The notes beneath the pieces were generated by a model. The model did no database searches. It saw only the letters and a program-made list of their open reading frames with translations, and was not told the DNA's origin. Shown here piece after piece: positions 1-14,000 of a stretch of 43,156 nt of DNA; position 1 is the stretch's first letter, and the number at the start of each line of letters is the position of its first letter. A program made the translations under genes and the position numbers. This DNA comes from Amoebophrya sp. AT5.2 (lineage: Eukaryota; Sar; Dinophyceae; Syndiniales; Amoebophryaceae): the NCBI GenBank assembly GCA_005223375.1, contig RXOD01003862.1:1-43156 (forward strand), given 5' to 3'.

Positions 1-47
1 CTCTTCATTATACATAGGACTCCCGGAAATGTTTTTTTTTGATTTTA
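1..47 (+). repeat. Direct repeat, copy 1 (window edge)
   Basis: Bases 1-47 are identical to 391-437; the match runs about 5 bases further after a one-base indel. It contains a run of ten T. The window starts exactly at the repeat, so its true left limit is unknown. The 390-bp spacing fits either a tandem repeat unit or the ends of a small element. Confidence 0.85.
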
Positions 48-390
48 AGAGGAAAACCAAAAATCCAGTACACTATTATCCCCCAGTACATTATTATTCC
101 CAACATTTTTCACTGCCCCCAGTTTTACTACACATCCGCATCCCCCTTTACATTATTATATCCTACATGCCGTATGATAATGTTGATGACTGAGACTACC
201 CCTAGAAGATGAATAGATACCCACTTTCTACAATGGCAGTGGCACTGCGGCAGGTTTCTGACACAGGTCCTCCAGGACTACGACACTGCGCAAATACCAG
301 CAGCAAAGAAATAGATACCCCCGCCCAGGCTCTACAACAGGCTCTCCATGAGTACGTACTCACGCGTTCTTCAGGCTGCAGCTGCACTAT

Positions 391-437
391 CTCTTCATTA
401 TACATAGGACTCCCGGAAATGTTTTTTTTTGATTTTA
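391..437 (+). repeat. Direct repeat, copy 2
   Basis: Second copy of the sequence at 1-47. The 343 bases between the copies hold no supported gene. No target-site duplication or transposase can be seen. Confidence 0.85.
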
Positions 438-2083
438 GAGGCTGTGCCGAAATGCTTTGAATTCTCTGGGCCGAGAAGAGGGGGTGGGGGGGTCCAGACC
501 GACCGTGAGAGGCTACCCCTTGCTATGAAGATCGGGCACTCGCACTAGTAGCTACGTCAAAGTCAGAGCGCTACCCCTACGATAATACCAAAGCACTCCG
601 CCTTTTCGTTTTTTCTATGTCCTCCCGTTCGTTGAGAGCCCCTCAATACCAATCGCAATTAGAGTCACTCCCACTACTCCTTCCATTCCAAAAAAGTAGG
701 GGGCCAAGTGGAAGCGAAAGCGTCTGGAGGTAGTGAGGGGTGCTCCTTCTCCGTGCGTGCGCGGTTTCGGTCACTTGTGCTGGCCCCCACTTCCTTCCCC
801 GTCGCTTTTCTAGGGCGGGGCTTGTCCGGCAGATGCCAAAGCGGCGTCTTTCTCTGTCTTTTTACTAATATAGAATAAATCGACGACGACGTCGACGACA
901 CTAAGGAGGTAGGATCCCTGCTGTTAGCATAGATTTAGACTCTCACCCTACAGCTACAACCTGTATAGGTACAATGAATTCAGTGCTGGTTGTTCTTGTT
1001 GAGTAATTCACCTTTCCCCCTATCACTTGAGTAACTCCCCCTATCAGGTACAGTATTAAGATCGACGCATAATCGCTGTCCCCCGATGAGATACCGCAGT
1101 GCGTAGCTGTTCCGGTTCCCCTTCTATCGAGAACAACTACAGTTGAACTGTTTAGCGTGCTTTTTTTTATCCTAAGTGCTGCCCTTTATGCCTTTCATCT
1201 CCCTTGCATAGGTGAGAGGGTAAGGGGAATATCTAACAGAAAAACCACACCCCGATAGATGGGTAAATCATCGTCATAATAGTCAATCACTACGACAACG
1301 ACAGCTGCAAAGTAGTTCTTTCCAACATTGCATCCCTGACGCATAGTTTTTTGTTCTCGTGGGAAGGTCGTGCACGAGTCTGCCGGTTATGATGAACTTG
1401 GGAAAGCAAGTAGGCGGTGTGGATCTCTGAGGCAGATCAGCGACAGCGTCAGCGATCGATTGTACTTGTGTTGGCGTGCAATCCGAAACATCTCGCAGCC
1501 ACAAAGATGCCAAGTCTGGAAATTTTACATCAGGCTTGCTCACATGTCTCATCGTGCGCCGTATTCATTTTTTGTTCTCCAAAAACATGTGGTTTGAATT
1601 TTGCTCCCTGAGAATCGCGACTAATCGTCGTGTCCACACGGTGGATCTCTGATCTACGTTTGCCTCAACCACGTCATGCTATACGCAGTTGCACTAGATA
1701 TCATGGACGTAAAGTGCAACAGGGTGAGTACGGTCGTGGTGTTGCTGCTATTCGGAGCCTGGTGTTTTTCGTGCCGAAGCAGTCGCTTGATTAATGCACA
1801 CCCTAAGTTAGACGCACGGCTTTACGGTGTCTTTGAGAAGGCGGCTGATAGCAACAAGTGTACCCGACACGATTTTGTAGTTTCCATCGACGCCGGTGTG
1901 CAAAGAAAGTGAAAGTGGAGCTCTGCTATTTCTCCAATGCTGTGCTTGCGCTGCCTAACAGCCGAGCGCCGGTTTTGGATTATTGGGGTGTTCCGATGGA
2001 AAAGCAGCCAATGAATTGCGCAAAAACTACGACTAAACTGGTGTCATATTCATAAAGACAAACTCAACATTCCTATAACAAGA
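438..2083. other. Non-coding stretch upstream of the RNF213-like gene
   Basis: No supported gene. Pyrimidine-rich and mixed sequence, with a short GAC/GTC-rich stretch near 880-900. A good splice-donor look-alike (AGG|GTGAGT) lies at 1724, twenty-one bases after an ATG at 1703, and could be the end of a 5' untranslated exon. The sequence just before the start codon of the next gene ends in ACAAG, a weak acceptor. Confidence 0.5.
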
Positions 2084-5000
2084 ATGAGCACCGACAGCAT
2101 TCGGTTCCTCTTCGCGACCCGCGAAAATCGGGACAAGCACAAGGCGCCGAAGCTGACAGCGCATAATGGACACGGTGCAACGGTGAAAATATACGCCAGC
2201 GAGAACCGGACGGCGCCCGACAGAGCGCTTTTCGTCTATGAGCACGTGCCGGAACGGGCGTCATGGGTTCAGCAATGTGGCAAGATTGTGCAGAAGGGAT
2301 TGACGAACCTGTTCTTCGGGGAATCTTGGAAGAGTGCAACGACCCCACCAGACGAGAAGGCGGAGCAAGGTGCGACCGGGAAGAAATACGTGACTATGCT
2401 CAACGGAAGGTACTATTTGACGCGCGCTGTTCCTGGTGGAGAGGGGCAATTGGAGCAACCCTCGTCCGAGCCTTACACCGTCCTTTTGTTCGACCGCCGG
2501 CACATTCGAGTCGGGGAAAGCTACAATAAGGATAGCCCGGATGAGGACGGTAGTGCGCCCGAAGACAATGACATGCTGAGCAAGATGATCGCCGACTATT
2601 TTCACCTGCTGTGTAGCCAGATCCTCAAGACCACCCCAGCGAGAACGAAGAGCATGGGTGAAATGCTCGCTCAGCATCTGCAGCACGTTTATCTGCGCAC
2701 TGGGGAGTCCTTGGGAGCGCGGTTTTCGTGCCTGCTCCGGGAGAGGGGGAACCCGACGGCCGTGGCTTTCCGAGACCTGCTGATATCGAACCCTGCGTTG
2801 ACCTACTGGGCGCTGTTCAACCTTCCGGACGCGGCAAACCTGGTCGACAGCGAGCTGGACCTCACTGAGCTGTTGGTTTCTCTGAAGAGTAGCAACGAGT
2901 TAGTTGACTACGGGAGCAGCGCGCTCTCGTGTAGCCGTAGCGCGGGGGGGACGAGAGAAGAGGAAAGCAAATTCCGTGTGGTCTTTGACCGGTTTGAGAA
3001 ACACCGTCTGGCGTTGCTGCTGCTGGCGTTCCGATGGCTTGGCGTGGCTTGGCCGTCGGACGGAACTCGGGTTCAGCGAAGGCTGCAGGAGTTGGAGGAG
3101 TGCCTGGATTGGGAGTCAAATCCGGTGGTCTCACGAGAGGACTTGTCAAGGCACCGACCGACGTTGGTACTGCGAACCGTGCAAGCACTTACCGGCTTCG
3201 GAATCGTTAACGTGCCGCAGATGCGGAAGATGATCACGCGCCTGTGCGCATACGACCAGAAAGTTGGCCGCAAGTCGACGAAGAAGACGGCGCCGGACAG
3301 TTGGGACGGGTGCATGCAGGCGCAAAGCTTGAGCTATGACTGCCGGCTTACATACATTGAGCAGTGTGTGCGTGGAGTCGATAGTTGTGAAACGACTGTA
3401 CGCTTCCGCAACAACCGGGATTACCAGACCACGGACGATCGGATAGCTCACGGTCGCACATTTCCTTCAGAAATGATTTTCACTGCGCTCGAAAAGGCAT
3501 GGCGAGACGAACTGGGAGCGTTTCACCTGGAGCAGAGCGGTATCCTGAGAATGCAGAACAGACACGAGTTTGCCCTCTGTTTTTTCGAGAGCTTCTGCTT
3601 CCAGGCAGACGATTGCGGGAAAGAAATCGGAAAAGCGGATCCATTCCTGGATAGAATGATCGGTGCAGAGGTCAGCGTGCATTACAACTCGTCGGAAAAA
3701 CTACTGCAGTTTCTGGCGAAGCGGAGCATGGAGGTGTACGGCACAAAACGCGCAGCGGTGGTCTTGCATGTAGTGAAAAAGGTACAGCAGCAGGAGAAGA
3801 AGCAGGCCGCTGCAGAGTCGCCGGGCGTGCTGGACGTATTCCTCGAGCAGTTCGTAGGTCCCTGCTTTGATCGCGGACGTTTCGAGAACGAACTATTCGC
3901 TGATCTTTTCGCCCTGAAAGGCTGCTTAACCAGTCGCGTGATGACGCGGGTTTTGCCGCGATTCGTCGAGAAAGTGCTGAAGCGGGGCATCGAAACAAAG
4001 CACCCTACACACCGCGCAAGCTGTTTGCGAATGACGAAGGAACTCGTCAGCGACAAGGCGCGGGAGGCTCGAAGAAAAAGTCACGAAGAATTTATCTGGA
4101 AAGCGAGAGAAGAAGGCGACGCGGCGGAAGGTGCGAATATCTCTGACCAGCTCACTCGATTCGTTTTTGACCAAGTTGGGAAGCTAGACGCCCTTGCGCG
4201 GACGGAGCTTCTCTGGGGCAGCGAAGGCACCTTCTGCGAAGAGCTGGACCGCCGCTGGAAGCTCGCAGCTCCAGATCTAGTAGGAAAGGCTGGCAGCGGC
4301 AGCTCGGGCTACGTGTCGATTGAAGAGGCAGCGAAAACGCATATGCTGCAATCGCTACGGGGCGGCGAGCAGGAGTTTCCCGTCTGGCCGACTCTGTTCG
4401 AGTACAACGCTGCTGGCACTCCGGCGCATCAGTGCATCACCACCGCGATCGCGCTGCTCTGCGACATCAAGGCGCTGGATCCCGCCGTCGAGAAGAGCAG
4501 CGAAATGCTCAAAGACGTGTGGAGATTTGTGTCGGCGATGAAAAAGATTGCCTCTCTGGAGCCGGACCAAGTGTACTCGGCGAAGCAGAAGGAGACGAAC
4601 ATCTCCTGGGGCTTTGTGTGGACGATTTTCGACGCGGAGCAGCGCCCAGACGCGTTTTTCCCGCCGAACTCGCCTTTCCGGCCCTCCACGTTTTTTCAGA
4701 AGTACCTGAACAGAAACCTAGCGACAAACGCAATTGTAGCCGCTCATCGCGAGAAAGTCGAGCTGTTCCGCCGGCAGAGCAACTACCCGAGCGTGCTGGC
4801 CAAGCACGCACGCGCTGCGGGCTGGGCGTCTACTACTTCCAGTGGCGAAAACAACTACCCGACATCATCATGTGGGCGACCCGGCGCAGAGTCGTCGCTG
4901 GACGCGTTTTTTCAAAGTTTCGAGGCCAGCCTGGAAACAATGCAGTATCCGGAGCTGCGGTTCGGCGACGTGTCGGGCAGCAAAACCAGTGACTGCAGCG

Positions 5001-8000
5001 CGCACTTGTCCCGTCTCCAGCTCGGCACGGACGGCGGACAGCTGTTTCAGTTACTCGTCTTCGCCCTCGAGCACGACCGCCAGGGCGCGGACTTTTGGCA
5101 GGCGCTGCGCGCCAGCTTCGACCGACTCGAGCGTTTTTTTCACAATTTGATCGGTGGCACTTTGCGCAACGATGACCCGCTCGTGCCGAAGTTGCGGTTG
5201 CGGTTCTCGAAAAATCCGCTGCGACTTGGAGACGAAGCCCAGCTGTTGTGTCGGCTGTGTCACGCGCACGATGATATCCTGCGGATCCGCACGCGTCTGC
5301 TGATGGTCGCGTCGCAGCAAGCGGATTGGCGCGATCGGGTGGCGCTGATTCAGAAACTGGCCAGTGGGAAATTTGCTTCGCGCGAACGCACCACAGCGGA
5401 CTTGGATGGGGGCTTCGGCGACGGCGCAAATACTGGCGTGCTTCCTCGGCTCGAAGCAGAGTTAAACAACCCACAGCTGCCCCTGTTTTCCCGGGAAAAT
5501 GCAGCCGACAGCGCAGTTGCTGCGTCGAAATCACATTCGCTTGAGCGGGTGCTGCTTGATCTGGGTAACTTCCTTAACCTGAAGACGGACGAGCACCGCG
5601 AGCGGCTGTACCACTTGCACTGGTCGCAGCTGCGGTGTTTGGCGCTGTTGACGGAAAAACTCTTACCAAAGCTGAGCAAGCACACGCATGCGCAGCGGGA
5701 GTCGAAGCTGGACGCGATCCGCTCGATGTGCATCTACCGCCCGGAGCTGATGTCCTACTGCAAACAGCTCGAAACGGTGATTTTAAACCGCCGCCTGAAG
5801 CAAGTAATCGACCGCCGTGTTGTCGACGTTCGCCTCGAACTGTCTGGTTTGCTAGAAGAGCGTTGGGGCAGCGTGCTGGAATCGTTAGACGGAGCGTCCG
5901 TGCAAATGCTCGCGAAAATCTTCGCGTCGGCTGGAAGCGAAAATGCGTCTGTCCGTGGTCGGCAGCTGCTTGAGGAGTTGCACGGCGCGACACTGGCAGT
6001 GGAGATTTCGCCCGCCGGCGCGCTGTTGGGACTGGAGTTTTCGGAGTTGTCGGGAAGCCATTTAGCCAAGATTGCGGCGGTGTGCAGCTCGGCGGGAGAT
6101 GGCCATTCCGCGTCGACCAGCTCCACAACCGGCAGTGGATCTAGCAGCGGCGCTTCCGCAGGATCAGGAGTTGCTTCCGGTTCTGGGAGCAGTATCAAGC
6201 GAATCGTCGGTGGGCAGTTGGCGCGGGTTCGAAGCGAACTCTTCGCCTGCGGGCGCGCGTGGAAAGACGTGCACCAGGACGCTGCGCAAGAGGAGTTGTA
6301 CAGGGATTTTCTACAGACGGCGGAAATTTTTTCGTTGCGGGTGGACTGTCTGCACCAGCGACTTCCCGTGCTGAATCAACTGCTGGAACGGGGGTGGCGG
6401 TGGGCGAGCGCAAGCACGAAGCTGAAGTTCAGTGCACTGGCAGCGGACAAAATGCAGCCCTGCGCACCGATCGAGGAGGAACTTGACATGCCGGTGCTGG
6501 AGAAGGATTTGCGCGTGCAGAACTCGTTCGTGCGGAACATCTGGGGACGCTGTCCGGTGTTCTCGCTAGTGGACCCGACACTGCTGGAGAACGAGAAAGG
6601 CGCCGTTTTTCCGCTGCTGCGCAGCATACCCATTCGGGTGGAGGGAGAAAACTTCGAGGTAGCTGCACTCTTTAATAATATTCAAATCGTAGAACAAGTA
6701 GTGATCGTTGGTGACACAAGGTCAAGGACTTGATTTCGATGAACTGTTGATGAATCTTGACGTTTTACATGTATCATCTGCTACTTTTGAACAGGTTCTA
6801 GACCCGCCGTCGAGTGGTAAGACGGGGGATTTCGGCTGCGCGATAGCATTGCCGCATAGTGTGCGCTCGGGGGACGTGGCCGCAAAGGACAAACCGTACG
6901 TCGAGAAGGCTCGGGAGCTGCATGAGCGCCGGGTTCGTTCTGACATTCGTGTTGACAATTTCGGTGCGAAGTTATGCGGGCGTCTAGTACTGGAAGAGCC
7001 AGGTGCCGTTTCGAAGCAGACTGCGGGCGTGTGGAATCTTCTCGCCGGGCTTCCGCAGCTAACCGTTATCAAGTCCGATTCGGTCGACATTGGGGCTGCC
7101 TTCGCAAAGTTGCTGATCACGTTACTGTCGCGCTCGAACGAAAGTGGAGGCATGGCAGCTCCGCGTGTGTCACCCGATCTGGTTTTTAGTTGCAGCGAGA
7201 GCACGCGTTCGGTGGCAATCGATGGTCTTTTTTTCCGCCTCGATTCTGACTTCTATGCTGCGAATGACATCATCATTCTCTCGACGCCAGAGTTTCTTCC
7301 GACTGATTTGCAGGAGCAGCTAAGCAAACGGCTGGTTGAGTGGGTCGAGCAGAGCAACGCATCGAGTTTGTTGCCACGCATCCTTGTCCTTGTTGGTGAA
7401 GTATCACCCATCTATCTCAGCCTGTGTGCGTGGCGAAGCCGCGAACTGGAAAACGAATTGGCGGCGCTCTACAGCGCAGAGTCGGTGTCATCCTTTCCGG
7501 TCCTGCGCGGAAGCAACGTGGAAGTTTTTACTGGGGCGCCGCTCACGGGTAAGACGACAAAAGTGAAGAATCAGGACTCGATCCGATCGCGACTTGCTGC
7601 TGAGAGGCGGATTCTGGTTTCGCACGAGTGCACGGAGGAAGAGTTCGCTCGGCAGCTACGGGAACTGTTTTTGGAGAAGGACGTGGAGTCGATTTGTGTG
7701 GATTTCGGGCAGTGCGCGTTTTCCGAAAAGGCATATCGCCTCGGCGTGTTTGTCGTTTCGTTGTGCGTGTTTGGCGTCGCGGGGCAGCAGCTGTCGCGAC
7801 CCTGTGTGTGGCGTCCGCCCGGGTGGCTCTTGACCGACGTAAAGGTGAAGCCGATACATTTCGAGCTGTGCCGCGCTGCTGATTTTCCTGGTCTCGCGTT
7901 ATTCCCACGCCAGGCCTGCGTCTCGACACGCGGAGAGGACGGCGCATTTGCGAATGTCGATCAGTACGAAGGTACAAACGCGGGAGCAGCTTCCGTCCGT

Positions 8001-11000
8001 TTTCCGAAGTTAGAAGAGCTGCGACAGAATGCTGCTAATGTTGAAAGTGAGCAGGAGGAAATCCAGGACGAAGACGTGATCGACGCGATCACGGCGGACT
8101 TAATCTCGTCGGGCGTCCGTAAGCAAACCGGGGTCTCGAACGAAAAAAAGGGCGCGGCCTCGTCGGTTGTGGCCAAGTCCGATTTCCCCTTCTCGCACAC
8201 GGCAGACTCGCTGCAGAAAATGATCGAGATCATGGCAAAGGTGTTGCCGTTCCTCCGCGGAACCGCCGACGATGCTGTGGATGTGCTTCATGGGAAGATC
8301 GTGATGCTCGTTGGCGAAACAGGGACGGGGAAGACGTACACGTTGCAGAAGCTGGTGGATTTGCTGCTACGAACCGGTTTGCGCGAGATTCGTTGCTCGC
8401 TACTGTCGCTCAGCCACGCGTTCTCCGAGGCGCAACTCCACGAGTTCGCTCGCGACGTAGCGGAGGTGCGCACGCGATGTGCGATGCACATCATCATCTT
8501 GGACGAGGTGAACGCCACCCCGGCATTGGATTTCTGCAAGCAGCTTCTCATCGACAGGAAGTATGGAAGCGGGTTGGGGGCGCGCTGCCTGCCGTCAAAC
8601 GTTTTGTTCCTCGCGACCTGCAATCCAGCCATCGGGCGGGAATACAATGTGTACAGGCTGCCGGGGTCGCTGGAGGTATCGCGGACGCAGTTTCCCACGC
8701 TCTCGCCGGAGAAGGTCGCGCAGTACCTGCACTTGAAAACGCGGAAGGTGTTTGTAGACGCGGTCCAGCGATGCCAAGCGCTGCTCAAGACGGTCGCCCC
8801 CACGTCGCTGCGCGACGCGACGAGGTGCATCGACCTCTTTCACGACTTGAAGAAACACCTGCTCACGCACTGCCACGAGGAGATCGGGCTGGCGAAGGAT
8901 CGCGTTGATTCGTATGCGGAGGTGCTGGCGCTGTACCTGTCTTACGGTGTGCAGATCAGTCCGCGAAAGAAATTCCACGAGGGCATCGCAGAGCTCTACG
9001 GGCGAGGAAGCGACGGGGAGGAGTATTTTTCAAAAAGTGTCCTAACCACACTGGGGAAGGGCATCTTTGCACAGATCGGCGCGGCCGACCACGTCGTGCC
9101 GACCGACTCTTTGCTTGAGAACCTGGTGGTGCTGATTTGCTGCGTGACAACCTGCTGGCCATGCCTGTTGCTCGGCGACGAGGGCGGCAGTAAATCGATG
9201 TCGATTAGTCTGGTGACCGGTGCCATGAAGGGACCCCTGTCGCAGAAGGCGTTCTTCAAGAAGCTACCTCGGCTCGAGGTGTTTCGCTTGCAGCTAGGTG
9301 CAACCACCACAGCGTCGCACATTCAGAAACTAACGGATTGCGTCGGAAACTGGCTCAGTCGACAGCGCAGCGATGCAGAAACCGACTCACGCGCAGACTC
9401 GGTGGGCCAAGCCGTTGGAGCTTCATCCGAACAAGAAACTTCTTTGGACACACTCTCGCTGTCGCATGCGCACAGGGCGCTAGTCATCTTGGAGGAGCTG
9501 GGCATGGCGCGTCTGTCACCGTCGCGTCCACTGAAAGCGTTGCACCACCTGCTTGACCGCCCGAAAATTTATCCGTCAGAGCCGAAATTCGCGTTCATCG
9601 CCACGGCCAATTATTGCCACAATGCAGGTCAAGATAACAGCGCAAACGCGTCGTATACGGATCGAGAGCCTGATGGAGACAGAGGCGGAGCAGGTGGCGC
9701 CACGAAGACTCGCGTAAATTTTCTGATGGAGGATCCGGTGGACAATGCACTAATCAATCGACTTGTCGTGTCGCGGAGCGAGCGACTGGAGGCAGTACGA
9801 CTGGAAGACTTCTGCATCCAGCTTGCTGGGTCATCATCTTCTGGAGTTCGCCAGCTCTCGGAATCGATGAAGGAGGTGATGAGGAGTGTTTGCAACCAAC
9901 AGCAGTGCGGGTTTTCGTTCGTGCGCGACGTGATGGCGTTTGCTCGGGCCACGGGGATGCGAAATACGGTGAATATCAACATTCCCGATTGCGTTCTGCT
10001 GTTCTGGGTGCATTTGCAGAGCCTCGACAAGCAGCAAACTGAGTTCCGTTGGGAGCGCTACAAGAAGACGCTGGCAACAATTTTCCTGAAAAACAACTCC
10101 GCCGCATCTCCTCTCCTGGAGCGACCAGTACCGCTCGCAGACGCCCTTCGCTCACTCCTCTACGACGAAAAGCAAGTGGTGCGGCACTGTTTGGTCCCCT
10201 ACCGGACGGCCGAAGCGGTCACGCGCGTTCTGAATGCGATTCACGAGACTGTGACCGCGGGATTTAGCGCAAAGCGGTTAAAAAGGGATGCTGTGCTGTG
10301 GTGCCGCTGCGATCCGTCGCTCGAAGTGACGGAAGCAGACATCTACAGTCGCCTGCTGGACGTGAAGGCCGCTTTGGAAACAGGACAGGTGGTGGTGCTA
10401 CTGAATCCGCCAGCCGCGGTATTGAATGCGCTGCATGCTGTGCTGAATGCAGACTATGGCTTGTCCACGGAGAGTGGAAGCACCACGACCACGATCAACT
10501 ACGACTGCTTGTACGAAGACGTCCCAATTCACCTTGACGCGCGCATCATTCTACTCTCCGAAGAAGCGGAGATCAAGAAGCATTACCATCCAGCAATTTT
10601 GAGCAGGGTGAGCATCTTGCATCCTGACAATTCTTCTGAAAGAGCCGACGAATCAAGTGCTTTGCGAGTGCTGTCGCAATCGCCGGAGCGAGACTTCTTC
10701 GAATCCGCCGCGTCTAGGTCAACTGCTCTTTCCGAACATGGCATTGGCAATCGTCGTGGTGGGAACAGTGGCGCGATCGATCTGACGGCAGTGCTGCGTG
10801 AAAAGACGGAAAAAACACTGGATATTCTTCGAAGGCTCGAAACGACGCTCGACGACGTCTTGCAGCTGCCCATTGCGGAAACCGATACGCCGCGAACATC
10901 GATCGTTGTTACGCGAGGCTCCACTGCGCGTTATTTCGCGTCCCCGCGCGACGACATAGTGTATCTGCAAGCGATGAGTTGCAGCAGTTTGGCCTCGTTT

Positions 11001-14000
11001 AATGACAGGGTGCGGGAGCTTCGGCAAAAGGCGCACGTTGTTGTGATTGACTTTTTCGGCTGCTCTCTTGTGCGGACGCTGGACTTTTTTCTGAGTCTGG
11101 GGCTCGGCGGACGGACCTTGCTGAAGGATTACAGCCGGGCTGAAAGTGAACCAGTGATGCTGCACATCAAAAAGCTACCAAAATCGCTAGTGCTGATAGT
11201 GCCGCCGATCTTCGCGCCGCGTCTGCACTGCCGCTGCATGACAGCACCTGCAAAGTCAAATACTTCAGTGCCGATGTCCGCCGGCAGCAACGAAAGCGCG
11301 ACTGCCGCAACCCGCGTGAAGATTACCCGGGAGATTTCGTTTTTTTGGATCGACGAAGTGGAGCCGTCGTTCAAAGATTTCGGCGCACTCAGCGGCGTAT
11401 TCGAACCGCACCGGATCCGGGATAAGCTGGTCTCACCGCGCGTGGAGCACTGCGTGGAATCTTTTGGAAGGAAGGACGCGGCTTTGGCAAGAGGTGTCGT
11501 GGATTTGTTTTTGGAGGGCTGTGTGGCAGAGCAAACTTCGACAGTTCTGGTTTCTGCTGATGATGTGGAGAGATGCGGATCTTTGCGGGCCGCCCTGCTG
11601 GCTTACTACAGTACGTCTGCGCAGCGGGCGCTCGCCGTAGCACGCCCGTGGTTGCAGCTCTGCATCGATTCCAAGCAGCAATTGCTTTCCCGCCAACCGC
11701 CTGCTGCGAATGACGCTGAGCATGACGAGCGTCTCGCACAGCTAAGTATCGAGTACGACGAATTAGTTTTGGGTTTACTCCGGGAATCTACGTCCATCGT
11801 TACAACACAAACGTGTTGTCCAGCGTCGCAGCGGAACGGGACGAGTCTGCGGCGCTTTTTCGCTTCGTGGAACGACGCCCAGGAAATCGCCACGAGTGCG
11901 GCACGAAACGTGTTCCCGTTCGCACCTGAGTTAGTTCGAGTGCTCCGTGCACACCACAGTCGCGTTGGCTTGCACTCCCGCGAAGCCGTCGCGCATGCAC
12001 TGCGACTCGCCTACCCGACTACAGCCCTCGGCGAGTACGAGGATGACGACGCCTTTGCCACGCCAGTCTTTTCGCCGGCCCTGGGCGGCACGGTGCTTTC
12101 AGGAGTCGCAAAATACATGTACCAGCTGGACGACGAAGCCGAAGTGGCAGCGCTGCTGATTGATTGCGTGATCCGCGACAAGACCGCTTTGTTTCACGAC
12201 AAACTCTTCGATTTGCATAACGCGGAAGCGGGCGTCCGGTTGCTGCGCTGCATCGAACTCGACCGCGGTGGACGCGCTGGGCCAAGTGCTGGTGCGAAAA
12301 ACGTGAAAACGGTGAAGTTGCCGCGGTTTGAGCTTCTGTCTGTGGTAATCGTGAAAATGCTGCGCGCCTTGCTGTTTGAAGTCGATGGGGTCACGTTTCG
12401 GATGCAGACAGGCGCGGCACAGGACGAGTTTTTCGGACCGTGCCGCTTGGTCCCCTCTCTGGAGGCGTTAGAGTGCGCCCGACAAATCGCAGTAGCACAC
12501 GAAATCGACGACCCCATGCTGCAGCGGCGCCTCTGCTTGTGGCGTGGTTTCACGCGCTGTCTGGGCATGTCCGTCGAGGATGCTTACGCAATGGCGCTTT
12601 CTGCGTACTCCAACCCGCTTGAGGTCACCCCAACCGAAGTTCTGGGAGCGATGTCGCATCTGCAGAATCCGGCTGAGCGGATCGACATGCAGAAGCTGCT
12701 CGAAGTTCCGGATTCGGTGGTATCGGTCCCCGGGCGTGGTATCGCGAGCTTGTTACGGAAAACAGTTGCGGTCGCGCGCAGAGTACGCGTGAAGGAACAG
12801 TCGACGAAAGCAAGCCCAGTTGATAGCGCCGTCGTTCGATCGTACAACGATAATCGTAGGTTCTACCGCCGTCTCGTCCCGAGTCTGTTGCCGCTTTTAC
12901 GCAGTGCGCACAGCGCACATCCGTACACACCAGATGAACAGATGTACTTTCTGCTGGAGCTACTTGGCGAGGATTTCAGCAGCGCGGTGTGCTTTTTTCA
13001 CTTCCTGTTGTTCGGGGAGCATGCTAACCGGTCCGCGAAGGGACATCTGGAGCGGACTTTGGTGCTGGCGCTGGACCGAAGTCGACAGCTGCTGCACTCG
13101 GTTTCCCGTCGAGGAGAGGAGGAGGAGGAGGATGCCGGAGGCGCAAATGGTTCTCCGCCGCGAAGTCACGTCCGCTTAACCCAAGTCGAGCGTATGATTT
13201 TCGAGTTTGTCGACGCCATCTTTCAGCGCGCGCTGGCGCAAACACGTTGTAGCAGCAGCTCCCCATTGCAAACCGCGAGCGAGCTAGCAGTAGCGACTGA
13301 AAACGTTGTCGAGGACATTTTCTCACTTGATTTTGACTGCGTGGGCACTGCGGTGGTTTTCGCGATCGCGAAAGCAATCATTCCTCCGACTGTGAAAGGC
13401 CTGTTGACGACGATGCGTGGCTGCGAATGTGCTGGCGTGCGGGAGTTAGAGAATTATCTGCAAACCGAATGTGGGACGCTGTTGGCAGTGCTCCGACGAC
13501 TATTCGGGACGAGTACGCGTCATGACGAGGAAGAAAACTTCGGGCAGGATAGCGATGGTGGTGTTTGGCAGCTCAACCACGACGAAGTGGTGCACCCGCT
13601 GCGGAATTTCTTCTTGCGCACGTTTCTGTTTCACGGCGACGAGAACGGACTGGGGCAACTGCGAAGCATCGCGCGGTTGTTCGGAGATTTTGCGGATCCG
13701 GTATTCTCGTTCCTGGAAAGCCGCATGGTTACCAGTGAGCAGAATATACACGCGCGGATGCAGTCTGCGCTTTCGTTTCTTCCCGGCTACAGCACGGCGT
13801 TGGAAGCAGAGATGAATTCGCCACGGAATTCGGCTCCGACATCGTTTCCGAACATCGTTTGGGCCCGAGTGCTGGATGGAGCCTGTCCGGATCTCGTTCC
13901 GCGTTGCTGTCTCCGCGAGAACGATGCGGTGCTGCAGGGACTGGCGTTAGCGGCACGTCCGGAGCTGGACTTCCTGTTCGTTCCTTTCGTTTTGTGGAAG

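Noticed and set aside
1703..1912. Small frame with a hydrophobic stretch upstream of the first giant gene
   Set aside because: A strong donor look-alike (GTGAGT at 1724) falls just after its start, no domain is visible, and no in-phase join to the next gene was found.
4833..5534. Long minus-strand open frame inside the first giant exon (233 codons)
   Set aside because: It mirrors the codon bias of the plus-strand gene, is Arg/Pro/Ala-rich and has no domain; a shadow frame.
6708..6794. Independent start for the second long frame of the RNF213-like gene
   Set aside because: The start lies inside a phase-0 GT-AG intron; joining gives a protein of the expected family size.
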